From Lachnospiraceae bacterium UBA7143 (GTDB lineage Bacteria > Bacillota > Clostridia > Lachnospirales > Lachnospiraceae), in the NCBI GenBank assembly GCA_002491905.1, contig DKWV01000056.1, forward strand, positions 50,833-114,832: DNA of 64,000 nt, written 5' to 3'. The translations under genes and the position numbers were made by a program. The notes below the pieces were generated by a model. That model made no database searches. It saw nothing but the letters and a program-made list of their open reading frames with translations, and was not told the DNA's origin. The stretch's first letter is position 1. Each line of letters starts with the position of its first letter. Below are positions 9,410-18,454 of the stretch, one piece after another.

Positions 9410-9670
9410 TTAGTCCTGAACGTAAGGCATCAAAGCCAGATGTCTTGCGCGCTTGATCGCTACAGTAAGCGCCCTCTGGTGCTTCGCGCAGTTCCCGGTG
9501 ATTCTTCTGGGAAGAATCTTGCCCCTCTCAGAGATGTATCTGCGCAGCTTGTTGCTGTCCTTGTAATCAATTACATTATCCTTGCCGCAGAATACGCATA
9601 CTTTCTTTCTTCTGCGCATCCCTCCCTTTTTCTTAGGGAAATCCGGCCTGTCTGATTTATTGAATGCCAT
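9410..9670 (-). CDS. rpsR: 30S ribosomal protein S18
   Basis: 86 aa. The S18 core is clear (VIDYKDSNKLRRYISERGKI, then RRITGNCAKHQR). A CVFC pair near the N-terminus may bind zinc (C+ type). GGAGG precedes the ATG. Last gene of rpsF-ssb-rpsR. Confidence 0.97.
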   Translation of the reverse strand: MAFNKSDRPDFPKKKGGMRRRKKVCVFCGKDNVIDYKDSNKLRRYISERGKILPRRITGNCAKHQRALTVAIKRARHLALMPYVQD

Positions 9671-9727
9671 AGTAATAAACCTCCAATCCCGCGCACCTGG
9701 CGCCTTATTCTAAATTCAATAGGAATT

Positions 9728-10171
9728 TTAGTTGAACGGCAGTTCCTCGTCGATTCCGTCGGGAATATTCATAAAGCCATCTCCCGCTGCCATCGGTGCG
9801 GATTCTGTCCTGCCCGCGGGCGCATAGTCGCCGCCCCCCTGGGAAGCGTTCTTGCTCTCCGCGAACTCATGATCCTCCACAACCACTTCCGTGGTGTATA
9901 CCCTGACGCCATCCTTGTTCGTATAGCTTCCTGTCTGGATGCGCCCTGTGACTGCGATTTTCGTTCCCTTGTGGAGATACTTCTCAGCGAATTCGCCCGA
10001 TCTCCCAAAAGCTACACAGTTAATAAAATCTGCCGTCTGCTCATCGTTATTGCGGCTGAATCTGCGGTCTACCGCCAGCGTGTATCTGGCCACCGCCGTC
10101 GCGTTCTCACCCTGGGAATATCTCACCTCGGGGTCTCTTGTCAAACGTCCCATCAGTATCACTTTATTCAT
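9728..10171 (-). CDS. ssb: Single-stranded DNA-binding protein
   Basis: 147 aa. An OB fold occupies residues 1-105 (MNKVILMGRLTRDPEVRY, FINCVAFGR), followed by a flexible Gly/Ala linker and the acidic tip IDEELPFN. That tip is the conserved docking tail for replication and repair partners. It protects single-stranded DNA during replication, repair and recombination. It sits between rpsF (15 bp upstream) and rpsR. GAGG precedes the ATG. Confidence 0.96.
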   Translation of the reverse strand: MNKVILMGRLTRDPEVRYSQGENATAVARYTLAVDRRFSRNNDEQTADFINCVAFGRSGEFAEKYLHKGTKIAVTGRIQTGSYTNKDGVRVYTTEVVVEDHEFAESKNASQGGGDYAPAGRTESAPMAAGDGFMNIPDGIDEELPFN

Positions 10172-10186
10172 ATAGAATACCTCTTT

Positions 10187-10477
10187 CTATTTCTCGTCTT
10201 GTCTGACGCACAGGTATCTGATGACGTTATCCATGATGCGGATGCGGCTCTCGATCTCGCCGGGAGCCGTGCTCTCAGCTTCAAACCGGATAAAGTAATA
10301 AAAAGCCTCTTTCATCTTCTGTACTTCGTAAGCAAGCCTCTTCTTACCCCAGTCGTCAACTTCTGTGATCTTTCCGCCGAACCTCTCTACCAGAGCTTTT
10401 ACCTTCTCCAGCGTAGCGGCCCGCTCGTCATCTTCAATCTTAGCAGTGACAACAACGGCTAACTCATACTTGTTCAT
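10187..10477 (-). CDS. rpsF: 30S ribosomal protein S6
   Basis: 96 aa, normal S6 length and fold: MNKYELAVVVTAKIEDDERA at the start and DDWGKKRLAYEVQKMKEAFY in the middle. AAGGAGG precedes the ATG. It is first in rpsF-ssb-rpsR, an order conserved in Firmicutes. Confidence 0.96.
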   Translation of the reverse strand: MNKYELAVVVTAKIEDDERAATLEKVKALVERFGGKITEVDDWGKKRLAYEVQKMKEAFYYFIRFEAESTAPGEIESRIRIMDNVIRYLCVRQDEK

Positions 10478-10637
10478 GCTTCTCTACCTCCTTTTGGTCT
10501 CTGGCCCCTCTTATTATAAGGAGCAAGGATGTGTGGCTTTACGCCAAATTTGTATATCACGGGAACTTATAATAACATAGTCCGGGGAAATGTGCAAGAA
10601 GTTTTTGGCAATCTCTCTCCCATTTCCCGCCCCAATG

Positions 10638-10646
10638 TGCTACAAT
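10638..10646 (+). promoter_or_regulatory. Extended -10 promoter for map
   Basis: TGCTACAAT, 33 bp before the map ATG. No clear -35. The divergent rpsF promoter should also lie in this 200-bp gap, but I could not fix it. Confidence 0.45.
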
Positions 10647-10678
10647 AGATGGGGTTAAGGAAACGGAGATGACATATT

Positions 10679-11551
10679 ATGAAAAAACTGGGAAGAAACG
10701 ACACCTGCTGGTGCGGCAGCGGCAAAAAGTACAAGACCTGCCACATGGCAATGGATGAAAAAATCGAGAGCTACGAGCTGCAGGGGCACATTGTCCCAAG
10801 ACACGATATTCTCAAGACCCCCGAACAGCTTCAGGGCATCCGGGAAAGCAGTAAACTGAATATTGCCATTCTGGATGAGATCGAACGGCAGATTCACATC
10901 GGCATGAGCACTGAGGAGATCGATAAAATCGTCCGGGATATGACAAAGGAAATGGGCGGGATCGCTGCGCCTTTAGGCTACGACGGATTCCCCAAGAGTG
11001 TCTGCACCTCCATCAACGAGGTAGTCTGCCACGGTATTCCCGACGAAAACCGATTGCTTCAGGACGGCGACATCGTAAACGTGGATGTATCCACTATATA
11101 TAATGGCTACTTTTCGGACTCCTCACGCATGTTTATGCTGGGGAATGTGCCGGAGGAGACGCAGAAGCTGGTTCGGGTGGCAAAGGAATGCATCGACATT
11201 GGGCTTAAGCAGGTAAAACCCTGGAACTTTCTAGGCGATATGGCGCAGGCCATCAACGATTACGCAAAACAAAACGGCTATTCCATTGTGAGGGAAATCG
11301 GCGGCCACGGCATCGGGCTGGAATTTCACGAGGAGCCTTTTGTCAGCTATGTAACCCGCAAGGGCACGGAGATGCTGATGGTGCCGGGAATGGTCTTTAC
11401 CATTGAACCGATGGTAAATATGGGAAAAGCGGATATTTACATTGACGACGAGGATGGCTGGACGGTCTACACCGAAGACGGCAAGCCCTCCGCCCAGTGG
11501 GAGGTAACGCTGGCGGTGACAGAGGACGGCTATGAGATTTTGACCTACTAA
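10679..11551 (+). CDS. map: Methionine aminopeptidase with N-terminal SEC-C zinc motif
   Basis: 290 aa. It removes the initiator methionine from new proteins. Residues 5-22 form a SEC-C motif (CWCGSGKKYKTCH), the zinc site also found at the SecA C-terminus, which may help it associate with ribosomes. The pita-bread catalytic domain covers about residues 45-290. Metal ligands can be placed in NVDVSTIYNGYFSDSS, GHGIGLEFHE, FTIEPM and the final WEVTLAV segment. GGAG precedes the ATG. It appears monocistronic, with its own promoter and a terminator. Confidence 0.95.
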   Translation: MKKLGRNDTCWCGSGKKYKTCHMAMDEKIESYELQGHIVPRHDILKTPEQLQGIRESSKLNIAILDEIERQIHIGMSTEEIDKIVRDMTKEMGGIAAPLGYDGFPKSVCTSINEVVCHGIPDENRLLQDGDIVNVDVSTIYNGYFSDSSRMFMLGNVPEETQKLVRVAKECIDIGLKQVKPWNFLGDMAQAINDYAKQNGYSIVREIGGHGIGLEFHEEPFVSYVTRKGTEMLMVPGMVFTIEPMVNMGKADIYIDDEDGWTVYTEDGKPSAQWEVTLAVTEDGYEILTY

Positions 11552-11584
11552 AATGCAGCGAACGAAATTCCGTTTGGCATAAGA

Positions 11585-11628
11585 AAAGCTCGAATGCACC
11601 AGTAATTCAGATGTAGTCGGGCTTTTTT
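11585..11628 (+). terminator. Terminator after map
   Basis: AAAGCTCGA pairs with TCGGGCTTT (one G-U), followed by TTT. It lies 33 bp after the map stop. Confidence 0.6.
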
Positions 11629-11873
11629 GTACCCAAAAACTTGTGCAATATTCCGATATTGTAAATCACTGGCACATCTGGTATCGTAACCATACAATCT
11701 TTGGAAAGATTAAAGTATACTTTATTCCGTACATTTTATGTTCTGCGTTTTCTATGTACGGATCTGCGGCGGATCGCCGGACATTCCAGCAGGAAAAACG
11801 AAAAAGATTGGAATTGGAAAAAGTTCGAACTGATTTACATCAAAAAATCCAAAAAGGAGGTTGTAAGAAAAAC
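11629..11873 (+). other. Non-coding leader before the secreted-protein cluster
   Basis: About 245 bp with an open frame but no start with a ribosome site. It contains a perfect 14-bp palindrome (TAAAGTATACTTTA, 11711-11724), a possible operator. I could not fix a promoter. Confidence 0.35.
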
Positions 11874-12866
11874 ATGCGCGAATTTATGACAAAAGTGTCA
11901 GATTATTTTAATGAGTGGAGAGAGAACCCCGAAAGGGAAGAAAGTCAGCTTCCCCAGATTTTTATTATCACGGCAGTCATCGTGATCGCGGCAGCCATCG
12001 CACTGCTTCTGTGGTGGGGATACGGTGTGCAGGAGAAAAAGCGGGAAGACGCGGCAGAAAAAGCGCGAAAGCTGCAGGAGGCCCAGGCTGCGCGGGATAC
12101 ACAGGACGCACTCGCCCTGCAGGATGGGCAGGGGCTTTCGGTAACCACCCATGACGAGAAAATAGAGGAATACATGTCCCGGGATTCCGGCGAAGAACTG
12201 CGGCAGGAGTATCTCACAAATACAAATGAACTGTCCGAAAAGGTCAGGGAACTGCAGAAAACTCTGGAGCAGGTGCAGCGGGAAGTCAGCGAGATTGTCC
12301 GGGAATACCGGGAAGGCGGATCATCCTCCTCCGGGAAAGTAACGGAAAAACTCACGGTACTGGAAAAGGAAACCCGGACTGTTTCAGAAAGCGTCAAGAC
12401 GCTCGAAACCAGACTGGCTAATCTGACGGATACAGTACAGGGAATTGAACGGGAAAAAATACCTGTGATTCAGACACAGATCGGCGAGCTCAAGACAGAG
12501 CTTGGACAGATACGCACAGATGTGTCGGGTGTCCACGAAAAAATCAAGGAACTTCGACGTGAAGACGAAAAACTCTGGAACAAACTCTCCAAAGTGGAGG
12601 AAAGTCTTAAGACAGCGGTGAACGGGAATCTGAACGAACTGGACGAGCGGCTGGACGGTCTGGGAAAGGACATGGATGATCTGGAAAAGGAACTTCGAAA
12701 ATCCCTGGAAGAAATGAAGAAAAAGAGTGAGGAACTTGGCCGGGAGCTGGATGAAAAGCTGGACAGAAAGATGGATGCCCTCTCATCGGAAGCGCTCTCC
12801 TACCGTTACGACGCAGAGACAAATACGCTCTATCTGATGCCGAACCAGAACAAATCCGAGAGATAA
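11874..12866 (+). CDS. Single-pass membrane protein with long coiled coil, unknown function
   Basis: 330 aa from the ATG at MREFMTKVSDYF, preceded by AAGGAGG. The frame stays open 77 codons upstream, but that part has no ribosome site and unlikely composition. Residues about 28-48 form one transmembrane helix (IFIITAVIVIAAAIALLLWW) after a short cytoplasmic head. The remaining 280 residues are almost all heptad-like Glu/Lys/Leu coiled coil, ending in a short non-helical tail (YDAETNTLYLMPNQ). It is first of three genes with spacings of 12 and 15 bp, so an operon with two secreted proteins is likely. It could be an envelope scaffold or spacer. I do not recognise the family. Confidence 0.75.
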   Translation: MREFMTKVSDYFNEWRENPEREESQLPQIFIITAVIVIAAAIALLLWWGYGVQEKKREDAAEKARKLQEAQAARDTQDALALQDGQGLSVTTHDEKIEEYMSRDSGEELRQEYLTNTNELSEKVRELQKTLEQVQREVSEIVREYREGGSSSSGKVTEKLTVLEKETRTVSESVKTLETRLANLTDTVQGIEREKIPVIQTQIGELKTELGQIRTDVSGVHEKIKELRREDEKLWNKLSKVEESLKTAVNGNLNELDERLDGLGKDMDDLEKELRKSLEEMKKKSEELGRELDEKLDRKMDALSSEALSYRYDAETNTLYLMPNQNKSER

Positions 12867-12878
12867 GGGAGGTGCAAT

Positions 12879-13877
12879 ATGCATAGCGGCACAAGTAATG
12901 GCAAAGAAAATAATACATACGGCAATACAGACATTATCGCATACGGTAATAAAGGCAGCGGTACGAATAAAAGGCGTCGGGTTGCAGCGGCGTTTTTGAT
13001 GCTGGTGGTCGGATTGTGCATGGCTGCTCCGACAGTGCGGGCGGAAGAGCTGTCCTCACGGGGGAATCTAAACTTCCAGGACAAGGAAAAGAGCGCGCAG
13101 ATATACGCGGCGGACTTTCTCCTTCTGAAGAACCGTCTGGACACAATTCCCGACACGGTGTTTGATCCTGCCTGCTATACCCATACCCACCGATGGGAGT
13201 ACCACAGTGTGAACGAAAAGACCCACACCAGACACTGTGAATCCTGCGGGGATATGTTTGACCTGGCGGCCCCGCATAAGGCAGAACGGACAGAAAACTG
13301 CACTCTCACATACGGCGGCGCAGAGTACCCCGGCATACGCTATACATGTATCTGCGGATATCAGTGGGAGCATGAAAAGACGCATACGCTTTTCTTTGAA
13401 GCAGCAGGCGAAACCGGCCACAGAAGCAGGTGCCGTCTGGACGGCACGAAATTCTGTCTGGGATATGAGCCTGTCCTGGAGGAACATTATGCCTATTATT
13501 ACACGCCCTGCGAAGACGGCTGCCACCACGAAAGAATCTGCATGGACTGCGGATACCGTGATGTGGAAGAATGCTGCTTCAACCTGCCTGAAACGCCTGA
13601 CAGCGGTGAAGGCAGCGGAGATGCCGACACAGGTGAAGATAAGGGCGGCATGCGTTACTGCTGGTGCGGCAACGCAGAAAAACCAGCTGGCAGCGCGGAA
13701 AATGAGAATACAGAAACAGTGACCGACGGAGAAACCACAGAGACCGAAACTGAAAATATCTCTGGGGAACCAGCGGAAGGTAAACCGAACGCGGGCGCCG
13801 AAGGAGAAAATGCAGCTGCCGAAACGGAAGAAACAGAGGAAACGGCCTGTCAACAGGAATCAAATACACAGCAATAG
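12879..13877 (+). CDS. Secreted Cys/His-rich protein, unknown function
   Basis: 332 aa. A charged N-terminus of about 35 residues is followed by a hydrophobic segment and an Ala-x-Ala signal cleavage site near 55 (PTVRAEE). The mature part has many CxxC and His pairs (CESCGD, CICGYQWEH, CRLDG, CMDCGYRD, CWCG), suggesting bound metal or disulfides. An acidic, Thr/Glu-rich low-complexity tail of about 90 residues follows. The motif YAADFLLLKNRLD resembles DAADLYTLADQLD in the next gene. GGAGGT precedes the ATG. No known domain is recognised. Confidence 0.7.
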   Translation: MHSGTSNGKENNTYGNTDIIAYGNKGSGTNKRRRVAAAFLMLVVGLCMAAPTVRAEELSSRGNLNFQDKEKSAQIYAADFLLLKNRLDTIPDTVFDPACYTHTHRWEYHSVNEKTHTRHCESCGDMFDLAAPHKAERTENCTLTYGGAEYPGIRYTCICGYQWEHEKTHTLFFEAAGETGHRSRCRLDGTKFCLGYEPVLEEHYAYYYTPCEDGCHHERICMDCGYRDVEECCFNLPETPDSGEGSGDADTGEDKGGMRYCWCGNAEKPAGSAENENTETVTDGETTETETENISGEPAEGKPNAGAEGENAAAETEETEETACQQESNTQQ

Positions 13878-13892
13878 AACAGGGAGGTAGAC

Positions 13893-14792
13893 ATGAGGAA
13901 AAAATTTTTATCCATATTGGCAATATTGGCCATAACAGTTAGTGTATCTATGGTAGCGGTGGCGGAGGGAAATCCTTCCTCCACGAAAGCCATGCTGCAT
14001 TCTACAGGCTCCATCCGCTATTCTGACGGGACGGGCAATGTAGTTATTGACGCGGCGGATTTATACACACTGGCAGATCAGTTGGATCTGTTTAAGGTGC
14101 GCGCGGTAAAACAGTTAGGAATTATGCGGACTTATCTGACCCGCTCGGGCGGGGATGTGGCTATGACGAGTGCGGACGGCATATATGCAGTACACCAAAA
14201 GCCAAATGCCGGTGAGGAAGCAGATCCCCTTTCACTGGATTTTGCAACCATTCTGGAGGGAATTGCCGTAAGTCAGAGCATTCCTACCGATCCTGCTGCC
14301 TATGGACTGCCCGCAGGGTCAAAGCTTTATAAAAAAGCGGACGGGACGCTCACTACAAGCAGTTCGGACGGAGCAGAGCCGATCAGCATCCAGCCTGCCG
14401 CCGCAGGAAATCTGTCTGCCGGAACGGCCGCCTGGGTCAATGGACAGCCGCTTCTTGGAACCGGCGCGGATGTGGCCAAAGCACTGAAAGAAACGGCAGA
14501 TAATGCAGGGGGCATCGATGGCTCGCCCGGATACTCCATCTCTTCCGAATACACGCTCACGGAAGATGTGCCTCTCGCAATCGCCTATGTGTCCACCGAC
14601 ACCCATACAAAGAGCGGCCCATCATTGGCGCGGGATCCGATATTTACGGTAAACGGCAGCGGAAAATACACAGAACTTATCCGAAAAGGATACTCCAAAG
14701 GCGGTTATGACGTGAGAATCCGGGTTTATCTGATCAGAAACCTGTCCGCAGGTACAGTGATAAAGGGCACCAACGGTCTGCTCTTCTACTGA
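13893..14792 (+). CDS. Secreted protein, unknown function
   Basis: 299 aa with a clear signal peptide (MRKKFLSILAILAITVSVSM, cleavage near VAVAEG). The mature region starts with DAADLYTLADQLDLF, shared in outline with the preceding protein. Near residue 180 there is an AWVNGQPLLGTG-like stretch reminiscent of short repeats in phage-tail and appendage proteins. The C-terminus is beta-rich, and there is no LPXTG or other anchor. AGGGAGG precedes the ATG. The shared operon with a membrane coiled-coil protein suggests a common envelope or appendage role, which is inference. Confidence 0.7.
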   Translation: MRKKFLSILAILAITVSVSMVAVAEGNPSSTKAMLHSTGSIRYSDGTGNVVIDAADLYTLADQLDLFKVRAVKQLGIMRTYLTRSGGDVAMTSADGIYAVHQKPNAGEEADPLSLDFATILEGIAVSQSIPTDPAAYGLPAGSKLYKKADGTLTTSSSDGAEPISIQPAAAGNLSAGTAAWVNGQPLLGTGADVAKALKETADNAGGIDGSPGYSISSEYTLTEDVPLAIAYVSTDTHTKSGPSLARDPIFTVNGSGKYTELIRKGYSKGGYDVRIRVYLIRNLSAGTVIKGTNGLLFY

Positions 14793-14847
14793 AAACCAAA
14801 GCTGTCCCGCCAGAAAGCGGCATCCCATCGGAAAACCCCCGCGGGAA

Positions 14848-14876
14848 TTGACAATCACGCGCCTTTACGATAGACT
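14848..14876 (+). promoter_or_regulatory. Promoter of metG
   Basis: TTGACA, 17-bp spacer, TAGACT, 34 bp before the metG ATG. There is no T-box-like leader in the gap. Confidence 0.65.
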
Positions 14877-14910
14877 TTATCAATAGAAGAAATCGGAAAG
14901 GAAGCGTATT

Positions 14911-16950
14911 ATGAGTAAGGGAAAATATTATATTACGACGGCGATCGCTTACACCTCCGGCACGCCCCATATCGGCAACAGCTATGAGATTGTGCTGGCG
15001 GACAGCATCGCCCGCTTTAAGAGAAAAGACGGCTATGACGTATTTTTCCAGACAGGTACGGACGAACACGGACAGAAGATCGAGTTAAAGGCGCAGGAGA
15101 CGGGCGTTACGCCAAAAGCCTATGTCGATAAGGTGGCTGGGGAGATCCAACGGATCTGCGATTCACTGGACACCTCATACGATAAATTTATCCGCACCAC
15201 TGACGATTTTCACGAGAAACAGGTGCAGAAAATTTTTAAGAAACTCTATGAGCAGGGGGATATTTATAAGGGAGCCTATGAAGGGCTTTACTGTACCCCC
15301 TGCGAGTCCTTCTGGACGGAATCCCAGCTTGTGGATGGGAAATGCCCCGACTGCGGGCGGGAGGTGAAACCGGCCAAAGAGGAGGCATACTTCTTTAAAA
15401 TGAGCAAATATGCGGACAGGCTGATCGAGCACATCAATGCGCACCCTGAGTTCATCCAGCCCGTATCCCGCAAAAATGAGATGATGAACAATTTCCTCCT
15501 GCCGGGCTTACAGGATCTGTGCGTATCCAGGACCTCTTTTAAGTGGGGAATTCCCGTGGACTTCGACGAAAGGCACGTAGTCTATGTATGGCTGGACGCA
15601 CTGACCAACTATATCACCGGAATCGGCTACGACGCGGACGGCAATAGCACTGAACAGTACAAAAAGCTGTGGCCCGCTGATCTGCATCTGATTGGCAAGG
15701 ACATTATCCGTTTCCACACGATCTACTGGCCTATCTTCCTGATGGCGCTGGGCGAGCCGCTGCCGAAACAGGTATTCGGACATCCCTGGCTTCTGCAGGG
15801 GGACGGCAAAATGAGCAAATCCAAAGGAAACGTGATTTACGCGGATGATCTAATTAACTTTTTCGGGGTGGACGCAGTTCGATATTTTGTGCTGCATGAA
15901 ATGCCTTTTGAGAACGATGGCATGATTACATGGGATTTGATGGTGGAGCGCCTGAATTCCGATCTGGCAAATACGCTGGGGAATCTGGTAAACCGCACCA
16001 TCTCCATGAGCAATAAATATTTCGGCGGCATAGTGGAGAAACCGGGTGCCGACGCCCCCGATGCAGAGGAGACTGTGGACGCCGATCTGTTTGCCATTCT
16101 GACAGACACCTACAGCCGGGTTGCCAGGAAGATGGACGAACTGCGCGTGGCAGACGCGATCACGGAAATCTTTGCGCTCTTTAAGCGCAGCAACAAATAT
16201 ATTGATGAAACGATGCCTTGGGCGCTTGCAAAGGACGAGACGAAAAAGAACCGGCTGGCGGCCGTACTCTATAATCTGTCCAACGCAATCATGGTGGGAG
16301 CCTCCCTCCTGGAGCCCTATATGCCGGAAACCGCAAAGCGTATTTCGGAGCAGATGAACGCGCCGCTGCCTGACTTTACGGTACTGGAAAAATGCGCTGC
16401 CAATCATGATACCGCCGCGGCATCCACCCTCTACCCCTCCGGGACACAGGTGACACGGACACCGGAGATTCTCTTCGCGAGACAGGATCTTGCGGAAGTG
16501 ATGGAAAAAGTGGAGGCTATGTTTGCCGAGCGGGCTGCGGCAGCCGGTGCAACCAATAAAAATGCAGACGACGAAGCGTGCGGCGGACAGAATTCATCCG
16601 ACGGCATTGATATCGAGCCAAAGGAAACGATTACCTACGATTTATTTGACCAGTGCCAGTTCCAGGTAGGCGAAATCCTGGAGTGCACAGAAGTGCCGAA
16701 GTCCAAGAAACTGCTCTGTTCCAAAGTGCGTGTGGGTTCCCAGGTACGCCAGATCCTGTCCGGTATCAAACAGCACTACAGCGCGGAAGAAATGGTCGGC
16801 AAGAAGGTCATGGTGTTAGTCAATCTGCAGCCCAGAGAGATTGCGGGACAGATATCCGAGGGCATGCTGCTATGCGCGGAGGATGCGGAAGGGAATCTTT
16901 CCCTGATGACGCCGGAACGGTTTATGCCGTCAGGCGCGGAGATCTGTTAG
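14911..16950 (+). CDS. metG: Methionyl-tRNA synthetase
   Basis: 679 aa. It charges tRNA-Met with methionine. HIGH-type motif TPHIGNSY near residue 20; zinc knuckle with YCTPC and CPDCG near 130-150; KMSKSKGN near 303; an anticodon-binding helical domain; and a C-terminal tRNA-binding OB domain from about 570 (FQVGEILECTEVPKSKKLL). The C-terminal OB domain marks the long dimeric form. A variable Ala-rich linker precedes it. AAAGGAAG precedes the ATG. Confidence 0.97.
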   Translation: MSKGKYYITTAIAYTSGTPHIGNSYEIVLADSIARFKRKDGYDVFFQTGTDEHGQKIELKAQETGVTPKAYVDKVAGEIQRICDSLDTSYDKFIRTTDDFHEKQVQKIFKKLYEQGDIYKGAYEGLYCTPCESFWTESQLVDGKCPDCGREVKPAKEEAYFFKMSKYADRLIEHINAHPEFIQPVSRKNEMMNNFLLPGLQDLCVSRTSFKWGIPVDFDERHVVYVWLDALTNYITGIGYDADGNSTEQYKKLWPADLHLIGKDIIRFHTIYWPIFLMALGEPLPKQVFGHPWLLQGDGKMSKSKGNVIYADDLINFFGVDAVRYFVLHEMPFENDGMITWDLMVERLNSDLANTLGNLVNRTISMSNKYFGGIVEKPGADAPDAEETVDADLFAILTDTYSRVARKMDELRVADAITEIFALFKRSNKYIDETMPWALAKDETKKNRLAAVLYNLSNAIMVGASLLEPYMPETAKRISEQMNAPLPDFTVLEKCAANHDTAAASTLYPSGTQVTRTPEILFARQDLAEVMEKVEAMFAERAAAAGATNKNADDEACGGQNSSDGIDIEPKETITYDLFDQCQFQVGEILECTEVPKSKKLLCSKVRVGSQVRQILSGIKQHYSAEEMVGKKVMVLVNLQPREIAGQISEGMLLCAEDAEGNLSLMTPERFMPSGAEIC

Positions 16951-16960
16951 GACAGTACAC

Positions 16961-17917
16961 TTGGAAATGGATGAAAAAATGATAGAAAAAGAGGAATTTT
17001 ATTTTGGTTCGCGGGACGGCGAACACAGGCTTCATGCAATCAAATGGCTCCCTGAGACAGAGAAGCCGATCTGCATTTTGCAGATTGTACACGGCATGTC
17101 GGAGCATATCGGCCGTTATGAAGAATTTGCCCGCTTTATGGCCGGAAAGGGCATTCTCGTTGTGGGCGACGATCATCTGGGCCACGGCCTGTCCGTGAAG
17201 GAAGGGGAACCGCGGGGGTACTTCTGTAAAGAGGATGCCGCCACAGTGCTTGTGCGGGACGAACACCGGCTGAAAAAGATGATGCAGGAGCAGTATCCCG
17301 GCATTCCCTATATTATTCTGGGACACAGTATGGGATCTTTTATCCTGCGCAATTATCTGACACGTTACGGAAACGGCATCGACGGAGCCATTATTATGGG
17401 GACCGGTATGCAGCCAAAGCGCGCCGTGAGGTTTGGCTGGCTGCAGGCGACCTTTCTGAGCAAAGTGCTTGGCCCTAAATATGTATGCAGAGGTATGGAC
17501 AGGGCGCTCTTCGGTGTCTATAACCTGAAATTTCAGGCCGGTCCTGGGGATTCCGGCCATTGGGTCAGTGTCAATCCCGAGAATGTGAGAGCCTTTCAGG
17601 CGGATCCACTGTGCGACTTTGTCTTTACGGCCAACGGTTTTCAGACGCTGATGCGTCTGATCCTAAACCTCTATGATGAGGAAAAACTTGCGCAGATGCC
17701 CAAAAATCTCCCCGTTCTGTTTGTGTCAGGACAGGAAGACCCGGTGGGCGACTTCGGAAAAAGCGTGGAGAAGGTGTTCCGCTCCTTTGAAGCGCTTGGC
17801 ATGGAGCGCGTGCAGTTGAAGCTTTATCCCGGTGACCGGCACGAGATACTCAATGAAGCTGACAGGGAAACCATCTACGGGGATATCTACCGTTTTGTAC
17901 TGCAGAATGTTACCTGA
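16961..17917 (+). CDS. Alpha/beta hydrolase, monoacylglycerol lipase/lysophospholipase type
   Basis: 318 aa serine hydrolase. The nucleophile elbow GHSMGS near residue 124, an early VHGMSEH oxyanion segment, an Asp in SGQEDPVGD near 260, and His in GDRHEIL near 290 form a complete catalytic triad. The pattern matches the Hydrolase_4 family, which acts on monoacylglycerols or lysophospholipids; the true substrate is unknown. The start is uncertain: TTG at 16961 has AGGA eight bases upstream, and an ATG lies two codons later. It is 10 bp after metG and so probably co-transcribed. Confidence 0.85.
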   Translation: MEMDEKMIEKEEFYFGSRDGEHRLHAIKWLPETEKPICILQIVHGMSEHIGRYEEFARFMAGKGILVVGDDHLGHGLSVKEGEPRGYFCKEDAATVLVRDEHRLKKMMQEQYPGIPYIILGHSMGSFILRNYLTRYGNGIDGAIIMGTGMQPKRAVRFGWLQATFLSKVLGPKYVCRGMDRALFGVYNLKFQAGPGDSGHWVSVNPENVRAFQADPLCDFVFTANGFQTLMRLILNLYDEEKLAQMPKNLPVLFVSGQEDPVGDFGKSVEKVFRSFEALGMERVQLKLYPGDRHEILNEADRETIYGDIYRFVLQNVT

Positions 17918-17952
17918 ACGAAAGTATGAAACGCTTCAGGATGAGGTAAAAT

Positions 17953-18279
17953 ATGAAAAAAATTTTTAGTGTGCTGTGTCTGCTGGCAATCCTTTTCGTG
18001 GCATATCTTACGTTTACGCAGCCACATGACAACGGGCAGCCCGCCGTAGAGGATATCGAATCGGGGGCGGAGGAGCTTGTCGGTCAGGTGGAGGATATGT
18101 ATGAGGAATATGGCTCCGCTGCGGTAGCGCAGGCGAACGAAAAGCTGGGCGATGTCGTGGAACAGGCTGACGAGGCGATCGAAGAAGCAGTTGAAAGCGC
18201 TGTGGAAGGTGCAAAAGAAGGATTCTTCCAAAGCATTAAGGAAAGTATCAGTAACTTTTTCCACGACCTGACTTCATAA
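17953..18279 (+). CDS. Small exported or membrane-anchored protein
   Basis: 108 aa. An N-terminal hydrophobic segment (about residues 4-22) could be a signal peptide or an anchor. The rest is an acidic amphipathic helix rich in Ala, Glu and Val, ending in FFQSIKESISNFFHDL. GAGG precedes the ATG. It lies 35 bp after the hydrolase gene and is followed by a terminator. I do not recognise the family. Confidence 0.7.
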   Translation: MKKIFSVLCLLAILFVAYLTFTQPHDNGQPAVEDIESGAEELVGQVEDMYEEYGSAAVAQANEKLGDVVEQADEAIEEAVESAVEGAKEGFFQSIKESISNFFHDLTS

Positions 18280-18306
18280 GAAAATAAAATCAGAAACAAG
18301 ACAGAC

Positions 18307-18340
18307 AACCGCTGATGTCGGGATGACAAGGCGGTTTTTT
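18307..18340 (+). terminator. Rho-independent terminator
   Basis: AACCGC/GCGGTT outer stem with a TGTC/GACA inner stem, followed by TTTTTTG. It ends the metG-to-small-protein transcript. Confidence 0.8.
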
Positions 18341-18454
18341 GTATATACTATATACACGATGGCAATAAGCGGCGCGCGGATATAAGATGAACAACAGCGC
18401 AATGCTAATAAAATATAATAATATATAATAATGCTGCAGAACGGAGGAAATGAT

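Noticed and set aside
11643..11873. 77-codon extension of the coiled-coil protein
   Set aside because: No ribosome site at the upstream start, while AAGGAGG precedes the ATG at 11874. The extension does not look like a protein N-terminus.
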